The notes under the pieces are model-generated. The model had not been told where the DNA came from, made no database searches, and saw nothing but the letters and a program-made list of their open reading frames with translations. Positions 35,923 to 47,196 of a DNA stretch of 64,000 bases are shown piece by piece. Numbering within the stretch: the stretch's first letter is position 1; the number at the start of each line of letters is the position of its first letter. Made by a program: the position numbers and the translations under genes. The stretch is taken from assembly GCF_037975245.1 (NCBI RefSeq), contig NC_092577.1:8903013-8967012 (forward strand), in the 5' to 3' direction. The DNA is from Apostichopus japonicus. Taxonomy: Eukaryota; Echinodermata; Holothuroidea; Aspidochirotida; Stichopodidae.

Positions 35923-36574
35923 GTAATATTAAAAAAGGCCGTTTTTAATCGATTCATACTCATACGCAGTCATAGCGTTAACATGAACAATGCTATGCCT
36001 AGTACAGTAGTAGTACAGTTGGCTATAGCCTAGTATAGTTATACTATGGCCCGGTATACACTGTACTGTCAGACTGTCGTACATGTACGTCAGAGTGTGC
36101 CAACTGAAATTAATAGGTACCGGTTAAAACGGAAAAAAAAAGGCTTAGCCTAACGTTATGCCCCTAACGTTAGTCCTTAATAAATGATTTCTTTTTTTGA
36201 AGAAAATTTATTCCTACCCTGCAGGCTGCGCATACAAGTTTACTTAGCCTAAGTGAAAGGCATGGGCTATATACCCGGCCGTTAGGCACTGGTGCTATAG
36301 GGCTCAGTATGGTTTCTACTTGGTCACTTCGTGGGGTCACTTATCATTACAGTCAATGGAGAAATACTAGATTTTTCACTTCTTTAATTGTAATTTAAAA
36401 GAAAAGTACTGAAAATGCTTTCTTTTTCTTTGAATATGTTTCAGATAAATGCCTAACACATCTATTAGTAGCAAACAAAAATAATAACACATTTCCATAC
36501 CCATCTAAAATAGGAGTGTTGGACATTATTGGCTAATTCAAGCCAGTGGGGCGTGGGTAATCAAATCGTCCATG

Positions 36575-36815
36575 ACAGGCCGCTGGCCCTTTTACGGGTT
36601 AGCTCAGTTGGTAGAGCACCAGACTGAGATGCTGAAGGTCGCAGGTTTGAATCCTGTGCCAGCGATTTTTCAGTAGCTTTATTGCAGGTAGATGTGCTTT
36701 GCAGCCAGTTAAGTATGTTATCTGTAGGCTAGCTTCGCATTTTTCCATTGTAAAGGGCATTGAGACCGGTTTACGTATAATGCGCTATATCAAGCATTTC
36801 TAATAATCATAACCT
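36575..36815 (+). mobile_element. tRNA-derived SINE inside the 5.1-kb element
   Basis: The head contains an intact pol III A box (TTAGCTCAGTTGG at 36599) and B box (GGTTTGAATCC at 36644), a D arm GCTC/GAGC and a T arm. CGCTGGC (36581-36587) and GCCAGCG (36658-36664) would pair as a 7-bp acceptor stem, but 14 bases separate the stem from the D arm instead of two, and the anticodon stem is mismatched. The tail, with GGGCATTGAGACCGG and AATGCGCTATATCAA, is of the kind shared by SINE and LINE 3' ends. It is therefore a SINE, not a functional tRNA. It lies in the intron after the first exon of the element gene. Confidence 0.78.
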
Positions 36816-36824
36816 TCTTTTCAG

Positions 36825-36864
36825 TCAAAAGATAACTGAAGAAGCAAAATTTAGATTTGATGTA
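36825..36864 (+). CDS. Element gene, second recognisable exon
   Basis: A 40-base exon with acceptor CTTCTTTTCAG, coding QKITEEAKFRFDV in phase 2 to 0, with donor GTAAGT. It joins the next exon in frame. Confidence 0.55.
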
Positions 36865-36943
36865 GTAAGTTTCATAATTGTGATACTAGAAAAATCTCCT
36901 AGCATTCTGATTTGCAGTAATAAAATGTTTACATTTCTTTCAG

Positions 36944-37094
36944 ATAAATGAGGAGTTTCGATTAATGTTTGCCGAATCCAGGGATAACTTCATCACAAAG
37001 TGGGATGGATATAGAGAACGCATCATAGAAGTGAGAAAGAAAACCTCACCAGCTATCGCAAATATGATTGATGCTTTTGAGGAAACTGATAGTA
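36944..37094 (+). CDS. Element gene, central exon
   Basis: A 151-base exon with acceptor TTTCTTTCAG and donor GTAAGT. It encodes INEEFRLMFAESRDNFITKW and continues to ANMIDAFEETDS in phase 0 to 1. From memory, the arrangement of an LMF-x-E-x-R-D-x-F-x-x-KW block resembles the middle of uncharacterised proteins common in fish and marine invertebrate genomes that carry a SAM-like start. Splice phases with both neighbours are exact, which is the main evidence that this is a real exon. Confidence 0.7.
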
Positions 37095-37683
37095 GTAAGT
37101 TAAATTAGTATAGCTATCATATTTCAAAGTTTTCTTTGTATGCCTTTTTCTAGCTAACCAATCAATAACGTTTTGGGCATTACCCCTTGGTAAGAGGCTG
37201 GAAAGTTCTAAATTTTATTCTTTTTCTCAATTTGGGCAAATTGTGGCCGCTTGATAGATAAAGTTTTAAAATTAAGACCGAAAACTTAATTGTTCTTATT
37301 TTTTCTTATTACCATATAGGCAATAATAAACATCATAGTTAAATTTTCTGTGAATATTCTTTGAAATCAAGCACTTAAAGTACTATAAACATTTTTTCCT
37401 GTTTACGATTAGAAATATGACACAATTTAATTTGAGCAGATTGTCATCCAAAATTCAATGAACCATAACTTTAAAAAATCAATATATCAATAACTTTATA
37501 GTTTGTGAAAATACAGAATTATTTATTTGGATGTATAACTTATCTGGATTATATTCAAAAAGGTTATTTATGGAATGTGCCATTTGTTCACATTTACTTG
37601 TTCTATGATTTATTGCATTTAATTAGCCACATACTATGCCTTGGAGGTTATGTTTAAAACTTCAAACTCAATTTTCTTTTCAG

Positions 37684-37805
37684 AGGATATGTGTGCTTTA
37701 TATACATTTATTTATATACTGCACAGGTCAGTGACTATGTTAAAGCAGAAGCAGCAGTCCACTAGCAGAGCAGGGGCACTGTTGTACTTCCTTCAGAACA
37801 AACCT
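37684..37805 (+). CDS. Element gene, fourth recognisable exon
   Basis: A 122-base exon with acceptor ATTTTCTTTTCAG and donor GTGAGT. After two bases completing a lysine codon it reads DMCALYTFIYILHRSVTMLK and ends RAGALLYFLQNKP. Phase 1 to 0 agrees with both neighbours. Confidence 0.65.
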
Positions 37806-38625
37806 GTGAGTATTTTATGACAATATACTGTTTATTCCCTTGCTCAATGCTATATAAACACCCCTGCGTTTAGTGGAAAAGTTTTGGTTTTACAAAATTT
37901 GCTTGGCTAAACAAAAATTGGCTTGTTATGTGGAAAAAAGTTTGTCTGGTGTATATTAAGGTTAGCATCATATCCACTGGGTCTTATGGCTCTTTTCCAT
38001 TGGCGCTACTGAATGGTATAGGCACTGGCTCTATAATCATCATGGCTCAATGGAAGTGACTTGTATAGAGTAGGAAAAAACACTTATTATGGCAATGTAA
38101 AGCAGGAATAATTTATTCAGCACTGTCTGATTGGCAGCGATACTGACAAGAATGTGGACCAAGGCGGAAAACCGGCAAAAAGGGAATTTAATAGGGGTGT
38201 TTGGGGGAGAATGCCCACTGTGGTCACTATTGTAGAAAAGTGACATAATATTTTTAAATGTAAAGCCAACCAATATATATGCCATTTTTAGTAAGGAATA
38301 ACAAAGATAGAGATGGAAAAACGGTTGACTTATGAACCCTTCAGGTGTCTGAGATGTACAATTATTGATACTGAAGGTACACTCTGCCAGTCTGTCCAGG
38401 GTTTGTAATAACCAAATTTTGTAAAGTTGTCTGTCAAAGGTTTGTGAATTTTTAGTGACATTCTAGGGAGATCATGTAAGAAGTTTAGTTTATGTAAAAT
38501 TTTATTCTTGTATGAATAAACTGGAAGTCTCATGGAATATTTAGATTGGCAGTTTGCCTAATGTTCAGATGTTAATTTAATAGTATGGAGTAAAATATAC
38601 ATATTTTTTTGTCATTTCTTTCTAG

Positions 38626-38943
38626 CTTGACACCAGCATTGATGCTACCGCTGCCGGAATAGATGGAAAGTATGTACAACTGTACATACTTTCACTCGGA
38701 CCTGCCCAAAATCCGTCACAGTTCTTTATTTTTGGCGGATAGAATTCCAATTCCTGCAGGAACAAGTAACAAGTGGATAGATTATTTAAAGGACATTACA
38801 CATTTAATGTGCATTATGCTTTGGCACTTCATCAATTCTGTGAATTCTTAGCTGCCGTTTTATATGGAGTGATTCCTGCTACGTCAGTAAAGGCACCATT
38901 GCGTAGCTTGGCATCTAACATTAAATTAATTTCTCCTAAGTAG
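38626..38943 (+). CDS. Element gene, last exon (two frameshifts)
   Basis: Acceptor TTTCTTTCTAG. The first frame reads LDTSIDATAAGIDGKYVQLY, then NPSQFFIFGG and a stop at about 38740. Homology continues in the next frame (ADRIPIPAGTSN) and then in a third (FKGHYTFNVHYALALHQFCE to LASNIKLISPK), ending at TAG 38941-38943. The QNPSQFFI-x(3)-R-IP-x-PAGTS and FK-x-HY-x-FNVHY blocks are, from memory, hallmarks of an uncharacterised protein family widespread in fish and invertebrates. Indels lie at the GGCGG near 38738 and near AAGTGGATAGA at 38770-38782. The product as read is truncated, so this copy is probably a pseudogene. Confidence 0.7.
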
Positions 38944-39280
38944 CTTTTTAGAGTGGTGTTGCAAGTGTTTATTTGTTTGCTGTATTTTCATTTTGATGTT
39001 GTGTCATGTAAACAATTGTTTTGTTTATTTAAACACCAGTACTATCGGTATTATAACTTAGTTTGGTACAATTCTGAATTGTAATCCATCCATTGTCGGG
39101 TCAGTCAGTTTCCAAAAATGGTTCAATTATGAGAAATGAGTGTCAGAATGGTGTGGGCTGGTAAGAGATGGGGTTGGGAATAAGCAGCAGAAATGAAAAC
39201 CCTGAAGGGTAGGTGGAGAGGTTGGGAGTATAAAAAATGTTGGGGTTACAAGAGGCTGGAGCTTGGAAGAAGGGCTTGGC

Positions 39281-39466
39281 CAAATGGCCTTTTCCAGTAT
39301 TTGTCCATTGTCGGTCACTTTCCAAGTGGCCTTTGCCAGTATCCGTCCATTGTCGGTCACTTTCCAAATGGCCTATGCCAGCATCCGTTCATTGTTGGTC
39401 ACTTTCCAAGTGGCCTATGCCAGCATCCGTTCATTTTTGGTCACTTTCCAAGTGGCCTTTGCCATT
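39281..39466. repeat. 42-bp minisatellite inside the 5.1-kb element
   Basis: About 4.5 units of GGCCTTTGCCAGTATCCGTC followed by CATTGTCGGTCACTTTCCAA and GT. Period 42, so all three forward frames are open across it. These frames lie after the stop of the element gene and are not called genes. Confidence 0.9.
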
Positions 39467-40379
39467 ATTTTTTCTTGAAGTACAATTTTAGTTTTACATT
39501 TTAATATTCTTTATATCGATATCTGTATGATAAACGAACTTGCCCTGTCATAATTGGTTCTGGTTATTATTATATTTGCAGCAACTGCTGCACATGGGTT
39601 TCACTTAAAGGTATGAATCTAAATAAAAACTAAATTAAAACTAAATAAAACTATAAAAATAAATGTTTCAATCCTTAAATTTTTAGGACACAAAATAAAT
39701 TAGTTATGGTCAAATTAGAAATTTCTGGTAAACTTGACCACATTTATAGAGTTTGCATGTCAAATCGTCGGCACCGGAATTGCAACTTTAATTTTTGGAA
39801 TATTTCATAACTAAAACTTTACATTTAATTTATTTTTGTAGTTTAGGTAAATAACCATTATTTAGACCTAAGATATCATAAATAAAACCCAAGCAAACAA
39901 ATTTAGCTTTTGTACTATTTTTTGTTTATATTTCTTAAATGTATCCAAGAAAATAAATAAAGACAGTTTTAATACAGTTTTTAAACTTTTAACAGGTTTT
40001 TTGTTTTCTTATTTCCATAGTTAGTGGAATGTTTCCATGAATTATTGTTTTATTGTATATTGTAAAGCAAAATCTTAAGTTAAAAATATGTAACTATCAA
40101 CCTGCTTTTTTAACCAGTTGATTCTAAAATTATACTCCATTTAGGAATTTTTACAACTTTACGGGGAAATTTCCTTTAACCTGCCTGGAGGGCATAGTTG
40201 TAATCGTCCCAATTTAGTGCCTTTGGGCAGTTTTTTGACTGGCATATTGGACTATTAATCCCTGAATTAAAAGTATAAAATGACGATATTCTGTCTAGCC
40301 ACTTTTTTTTAAAGTCTAATTGAATAAAATAATTTAAACCTTATAGGCTGGATTCTAATCTAATTTGGCTTAATTTCAG

Positions 40380-40586
40380 TCTAAGAAAGGGTAAATTCCA
40401 GTCCTGTTACACTGAAATCATTAAGTCTAGCTAGACTAAAAATCAGTCGTTTTACAGACTGAAAATTTTCAGTCCTTCCTTAGACTGAATTTCAGTCTGA
40501 AGGAACTGGTCCCTCAGTTCGTCCGCTCTTAGACTGAAATTTCAGTCTATTAGACTGAAATTTCAGTCTATAAATTTAAGAGAGTA
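40380..40586. repeat. Right subterminal palindromes and terminal repeat
   Basis: Two perfect 20-bp palindromes (TAGACTGAAA plus its complement) lie at 40530-40549 and 40551-40570. Before them are more CAGTC/GACTG motifs. The terminal repeat ends at 40586. Confidence 0.85.
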
Positions 40587-43084
40587 TGTGACTTATATAT
40601 GCTGCTTGGGTGTATCAAGTCTGTGTCATATACCGTTTAGATGACTAGAATGAAACTAATCGATGCTGTTAGCTCCGGAATGTCATTTGTTCTAGAAAGG
40701 CCAATGTATTGGGGAGAAGATATTTTTTGTCTACATGGTCCTTTAAAGCTGCCCTATAAAGTTGATCGGGACGCATCTAGAATATGTTCCCCTTTTCCCA
40801 ATGATAAAAAATACATCTTCGTTATCCATTTTTTGTTTAAACCAGTTGATTTAATACGTAATGGAAGTGAAGCATCTTATCTTCAATCTGTAAAGATATC
40901 TAGTCATATATCGTAATAATAATGATATCAACTAACTATGAACAATTATACGATACCACGGGGTACTCGTTTTATGATCTTTATATTTGTTTGTTGTGTA
41001 AACAGTGACTGTCATACAACGGTAGTAAAGTACGTTCTAAATTTAGTTTGTGGTGCAGGCTCAGTAAATAACGATAACAATAGGCAAGTTAGTTCCTGAT
41101 AACGAAAAATAGGTAAGATGCGCACAAAATATGTTAATATTAATATAACAAGTTTATAATAACGATAGATAAAATACGAAAAGAAGGATATTCATATTAA
41201 GAAGGAAAACAAACACAAATGCAGAACGGAAGCCCTGTTTGAAAAGTCCCCTTTTCTCATGTTCTGATACTTAACAAGTGAAAACAGGTTTCGTTTTCTT
41301 TCTGGAAATCAATGGAATATGCTGCTGAAAAACACTTGTTGCTTAAATAATGTATTATTAAGCTACAATAGATGACACTTCATTGATTTAAATTTTACTG
41401 TTAGCTGAAATTTGAGTTGAGTTTATCACATTGTTTTCACCAAGCCAATGATTTTTTAAGTCAATTCACAAGTCTTTTGCTCAAGTCATTTGCTTTTATT
41501 GTAACTCAAGTCACAAGTCAAGCGTAACAACGTAACAGCTGTAAGCCTACTGAAAATCAACGACCGATGCTCAATAAGACATCTTTGTCAAGTGTTGCGG
41601 TCCTGTGTTTGAAATGTTTTAGTAAGCTCTTGTTACCATGCTATGGAGAGAACTCTTTTCTACAAGAGTATAGTCATTTACACTTGGCAGCAACTAAACT
41701 TCAGTGTAAAACAAAGTACTGTTACTCTCTCTCAATACGAGAGTGTAACGTTAATACAAAATCATGAAATTAACTACTCTGTACAGAGACTAATCTTGTA
41801 CCGCAATGGAGGCAGGAGAGGTGCAGAGGAGTAGCTACGAGAGGGGAATACGACCTCAAATATTGTCTGCCACCCTCTAAAAGTATCAAACTGGAATGAT
41901 AGAGGTATCATTACATATTGAAATATTATTGTCTAGGTTTCCTTTGTTTTGTTTTTATTGGTTTTAGCTGTACCAGGTGGCAACATCTGCTCCGACTGTT
42001 ATTACAAAGTACGCAATATAATTTGTGAGGGTATTACGGCGGCTCAGAAGGAACATTGATCACATTAAATTATGTTAACAGATGCTTTATCGAATTTACT
42101 CTGCTTACCTCGACTTTCGACTATCATTCTCGAAAAGAAAAATAATTTTACCTGTTGAAATTGTGTGGTTTTTTCTGATATTTGAATTTTTTATAGAACA
42201 ATTTAGACTCATATCACAAACTTTCGACGCTTTATCGAAATTGTAACTTTTATCATGAAGTTTTGACGTTTATCTAGAAATGTCGACACCAAACGTAAAC
42301 TGAGAAAATGAATTTATGTAAACCTCAATTAGTCGACACGGAAGAATGTCACAAACTGTGTCTTGATCTAACAAGTGAACTGTGGAAGATGTGATAATTC
42401 ACCCCCCCCCCCTCTCCAGCCACCCCTTCCGACTCACACCCCTCCCTTTGACACTCAATGTATTCAGCCTGTCGGTGCAACGAATATCACCTTTAATTTG
42501 TGTTATTAATAATTAACGTATCAAGAACACTACGTGTTTCACGCCACCCTATTCCATGATACTAATCTGCTGCGTGTACAGGGCTATGCGCTGAATGTTA
42601 GGAAAGGTAGAACAGACACCGTTTATAACCATCACACCTTACCCCCCCCCCCCCATCTCTAGTCATTCCACTAATGTTGAAGACATTTCCATGTGACAAC
42701 AGTTGTGATGCTACAGAGCACGTGACATGTCTCCATGCTATGTGTCACATGTTTCATCTTACATCGAGTGAAATATAGGCTCACTGCAGTGTACTATGAA
42801 AACTGTGTACAAATATTACATTGTATGCAAAAACTAACAACATCAGACAAACAGACAAGTCGTTCCAGGCCTAAGAGAGACGAGAGGGGTAAGTCAACAG
42901 TTGAATAACAAACTGTTCTTTGAGAAATTTGGGAGCAATATACTGTTTGATTATAACAAAATATACTCATAGGTAGCATGGTTTAGATTTCAATTCTAAC
43001 CAGTACTCTACATACGAAGTAGTTGTACAACATACATACTTAGTTTAATAGTTTAACTATAAACGCAATGTTAACCAGAAAGTC
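40587..43084. other. Gene-free stretch
   Basis: No exon recognised. A 91-codon frame at 40641-40916 has no motif. A cluster of CAAGTCA-type motifs lies at 41455-41525 and C-runs lie at 42402-42412 and 42642-42654. Confidence 0.4.
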
Positions 43085-43640
43085 ACGTGAGTAATGCGTA
43101 CCTATGCAAAGAGGGTCGAAGGTCAAACACACTTCACTTCTGCACAATTAGATTTATTCTAACTGTAACCAGCAATTTACATTCAGCAACCTTTGACCTA
43201 CATAAAAAACAAAAGGGATCATCTGCTCACCAAGGGCTACCAACAAGCAAAGTAACTTTCACTTCTTGAGAAATCCTGTAACAATGTTTGCAGAATTTGA
43301 CCTCTGGTTACCCCAAACGACCTTTGACCTCCATGAAAAAGAATAGAGAACATTTAATCAGTAAGAAATACCAACATACTAAGTTTATGGTTCAAGCAAC
43401 TTTCACTTCTTGGAATATCGTGTTTAGAGGGTTTTCAGCCTTTGACCTCTGGTGACACCAAATTACCTTTGACCTCCATGAAAAACAATAGAGATGATTT
43501 GCTATTCTAGGTTAATTACCAATTTAAGTTTAAAGTTCAAGCATTTTGTACTTCTTGAGATACAGTGTTTACAAATTGTTCGCCTATGACCTCCGGTGAT
43601 CTCTCAAATGACCCTTGACCTCCATGAAAAAATAGCGAAA
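43085..43640. repeat. TGACCT-rich repeat, about 145-bp period, four units
   Basis: CCTTTGACCTCCATGAAAAA or a close variant recurs at 43190, 43321, 43466 and 43612, each followed by an AATAGAGA-like block and preceded by a TTTGACCTCTGGTGA block. Related to the TGACCT-rich element at 52984-54548. Confidence 0.8.
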
Positions 43641-44688
43641 ATCTACTTACTAAAGGCTACCCACACACGAAGTGTCACATACACATACATACACCCACAC
43701 ACGCCGTCACCATCGCATAGACTCCTTCGGCATTCGACAAGGTATAAAAAAACTACAAGAACTCACACATTTCAGTTCAGCTGGATTATATTTTACATAA
43801 AGCTTAATTACACAAGTATAAATGAACAACCGAAAACTGGCTAGAAATGATAATCAAACGAAAAGAGGACTTAAGTTTAAAGTGTTACACACAAAATTAT
43901 CAGCATCTCATGAGTAATTATATACATAAACATGAGAGAGTATTAATACATACTTAGTCTTAACTAACCGTCCACGTATTTTCAGTTAATTAGGTTTCAT
44001 ATTAACTTTCACGTTTATTTTCTATATATAAAGGCGAATATGAATTGGTAAGGTTGGGCCTACGTCATGGACAGAACCGAAGTATACAGTCTCTGGCCCT
44101 ATATACGATTCATAGTTCATTCATATATTTATTACTCAGCCGCTTGAGAAAGCATTGTTTATAACATGACCACCATTCCTTCTATTTATTACGAAGACCA
44201 ACATTGTATTACAGCAGTATTGCAAAAAATTAGAAATACAACCATATATCGTAATGCAGAAATATGACGGTGAAATGTGACCAGAAAAGAATATAGCAAA
44301 AATAAACAGAAACAAAGAATTTGATTGTAATATTGATGTAGGTTTAACAGAAATCAACGGCTTAGATTCAATGCACAAGGCATATCCAAAGTTTGTAAAG
44401 TTATGCCGGTCCGGTGTATGGCAAGCTTTAGAGAGCTTCAGTTACAATATTATTGAATGTTTGTTAATGTTTCACAAGAATAATCTTGTGGATTTGACAA
44501 CAACTGAATACCTATCTCTCTCTCTCTGTCTGTCGATACTGGAAACATGAGATAAGAAAGTAAAAACATAACATTACAGCATTGTTGACTGACCACAGCT
44601 ACCTACTTTAAACAGTCAAGTTGACATAACTTATATTATAACATCAGATGCATGGTCATATGACCTAAATTTATTTTACACACGATTT
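43641..44688. other. Gene-free stretch
   Basis: A short CA-rich tract near 43680-43710, then AT-rich DNA. No exon recognised. A short (TC)n run lies at 44515-44528. Confidence 0.4.
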
Positions 44689-47196
44689 ATGTCAATCAAC
44701 CCATTATACATACCCCCCAATCAACCCATTATACATACCATGTATGCCAATCAACCCATTATACATACCATGCATGCCAATCAACCCATTATACATACCA
44801 CGTATGCCAATAAACCCATTATACATATCATGTATGCCAATCAACCCATTATACATACCATGTACAGTATGTCAATCACCCATTATACATACCATGTATG
44901 CCAATCAACCCATTATACATACCATGTATGCAAATCAATCCATCATACAAACCATGTACAGTATGCCAATCAACCCATCATACATACCATGTACAGTATG
45001 CCAATCAACCCATCATACATACCATGAATGCCAATCAACCAATTAAACATACCATGTATGCCAATCAACCCATTATACATACCACGTATGTCAATCACCC
45101 ATTATACATACCATGTGTACCAATCAACCCAGTATACCATACCATGTATGTCTATCAACCCATTATACATACCATGTATACCAATCAACCCATTATACAT
45201 ACCATGTATACCAATCCACCCATTATACATACCATGTATGTCAATCAACCCATCATACAAACCACGTATGCCAATCAACCCATCAAACATACCATGAATG
45301 ACAATCAATCCATTATACATACCAGGTATGCCAATCAACCCAGTTTACATACCATGTATGTCAATCACCCATTATTCATACCATGTATGCCAATCAACCC
45401 ATTATACATACCATGAATGCCAATCAACCCATTATACATACCATGTAGGCCAATCAACCCATCATACAAACCATGTATGCCAATCAACCCATCATACATA
45501 CCATGAATGCCAATCAACCCATTATAAATACCATGTATGTCAATCACCCATTATACATACCATGAATACCAATCAACCCATAATACATTTCATGTACTGT
45601 ATGCAAATCAACCATTATACATACCATGTATGCCAATCAATCCATTATACATACCATGAATGCCAATCAACCCATTATACATACCATATATGCCAATCAA
45701 CCCATCATAAAACCATGTATGCCAATCAACCCATCATACATACCATGAATGCCAATCAACCCATTATACATACCATGAATGCCAATCAACCCATTATATA
45801 TACCAAGTATGCCAATCAACCCATTATACATACCATGTATGTCAATCAACCCGTTATACATACCACATATGCCAATCAACCCATTAAACATATCATGTAT
45901 GCCCATCCATTATACATAACATGAATGCCAATCAACCCATTATACGTACCATGTATGCCAATTAACCCATTATACATAACATGTATGTCAATCACCCATT
46001 AACATACCATGTATACCAATCAACCCATTATACATACCATGTATGCCAATCCACCCATTATACATACCATGTATGCCAATTAACCCATTAAACATACCAT
46101 GTATGCCAATCAACCCATTATACATACCAAGTATGTTAATCAACCCATTATACATACTATGTATGCCAATCAACCCATTATACATACCATGTATGCCAAT
46201 CAACCCATTATACATACCATGTATGCCAATCAACCCAGTATACATACAATGTATGCCAATCAACCCATTATACATACCGTGAAGCCAATCCACCCATTAT
46301 ACATATCATGTATGCTAATCACCCATTAAACATACCATGTATGCCAATCAACCCATAATTCATACTATGTATGCCAATCAACCCATTATACATACCATGT
46401 ATGCCAATCAACCCATTATACATACCAAGTATGTTAATCACCCATTATACATACCATGTATGCCAATCCACCCAATATATACATACTGTGTATGCCAATC
46501 AACCCATTATACATACCATGTATGCAAATCACCCATTATACATACCATGTATGCCAATCACCCATTATACATACCATGTATGCCAATCCACTCATTATAC
46601 ATACCATGTATGCAATCAACCTAATATACATACCATGTATGCCATCCACCCAATATATACATACTGTGTATGCCAATCAACCCATTATACATACCATGTA
46701 TGCCAATCACCCATTATACATACCATGTATGCCAATCACCCATTATACATACCATGTATGCCAATCCACTCATTATACATACCATGCATGCCAATCAACC
46801 TAATATACATACCATGTATGCCAATCAACCCATTATACATACCATGTATGCCAATCAACCCATTATACATACCATGTATGTCAATCACCCAATATACATA
46901 CCATGTATGCTAATCAACCCATTATACATACCATGTATGCCAATCAACCAATCATACATTATACATTCCACCTGTGCCAATCAACCCATCATACATACCA
47001 TGAATGCCAATCAACCAAGTATACATACCATGTAGCCAATCCAGCAATTATACATACCATGTATGCCAATCCACCCATTATACATACCATGCATGCCAAT
47101 CAACCCATTATACAAACCATGTATGTCAATCAACCCATTATTCATACCATGTATGCCAATCAACCTGTTATACATATCATGTATGCCAATTTACCC
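44689..47196. repeat. 30-bp satellite array, about 84 units
   Basis: The unit is ATGCCAATCAACCCATTATA plus CATACCATGT, period 30, with frequent one- or two-base deletions and substitutions. Because the period is ten codons and the unit lacks stops in several frames, long open frames appear on both strands; none has start context or splice structure. Part of the array (46471-46826) is organised as a 178-bp higher-order repeat. Confidence 0.97.

Larger units (their letters stand above)
35457..40586 (+). mobile_element. 5.13-kb DNA transposon-like element with its own spliced gene
   Basis: The left end TACTCTCTTAAATTTG (continuing TAGACTGAAA) and the right end, read on the minus strand, TACTCTCTTAAATTTA (continuing TAGACTGAAA), form a 26-bp terminal inverted repeat with one mismatch. 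TGTG flanks both sides (35453-35456 and 40587-40590), a likely 4-bp target duplication. Both ends carry subterminal AGACTGA/TCAGTCT repeats arranged as palindromes. Inside lies a plus-strand gene with five recognisable exons (35853-35922, 36825-36864, 36944-37094, 37684-37805, 38626-38943), a SINE insertion (about 36575-36815) and a 42-bp minisatellite. The gene has two frameshifts in its last exon, so this copy is probably inactive. The protein does not look like a common DDE transposase, so the superfamily is open. Confidence 0.82.

Noticed and set aside
36581-36664. Functional tRNA gene
   Set aside because: There are 12 extra bases before the D arm, mismatches in the anticodon stem and a SINE-type tail. 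The sequence is better explained as a tRNA-derived SINE.
39193-39504. 103-codon frame with a repeated GHFPSGLCQ-like unit
   Set aside because: It is a 42-bp minisatellite open in all three forward frames and lies after the stop of the element gene.
44689-47196. Long open frames of 60-208 codons on both strands in the 30-bp array
   Set aside because: They follow from a ten-codon repeat without stops. Both strands are open, phase changes with each deletion, and there is no start or splice context.
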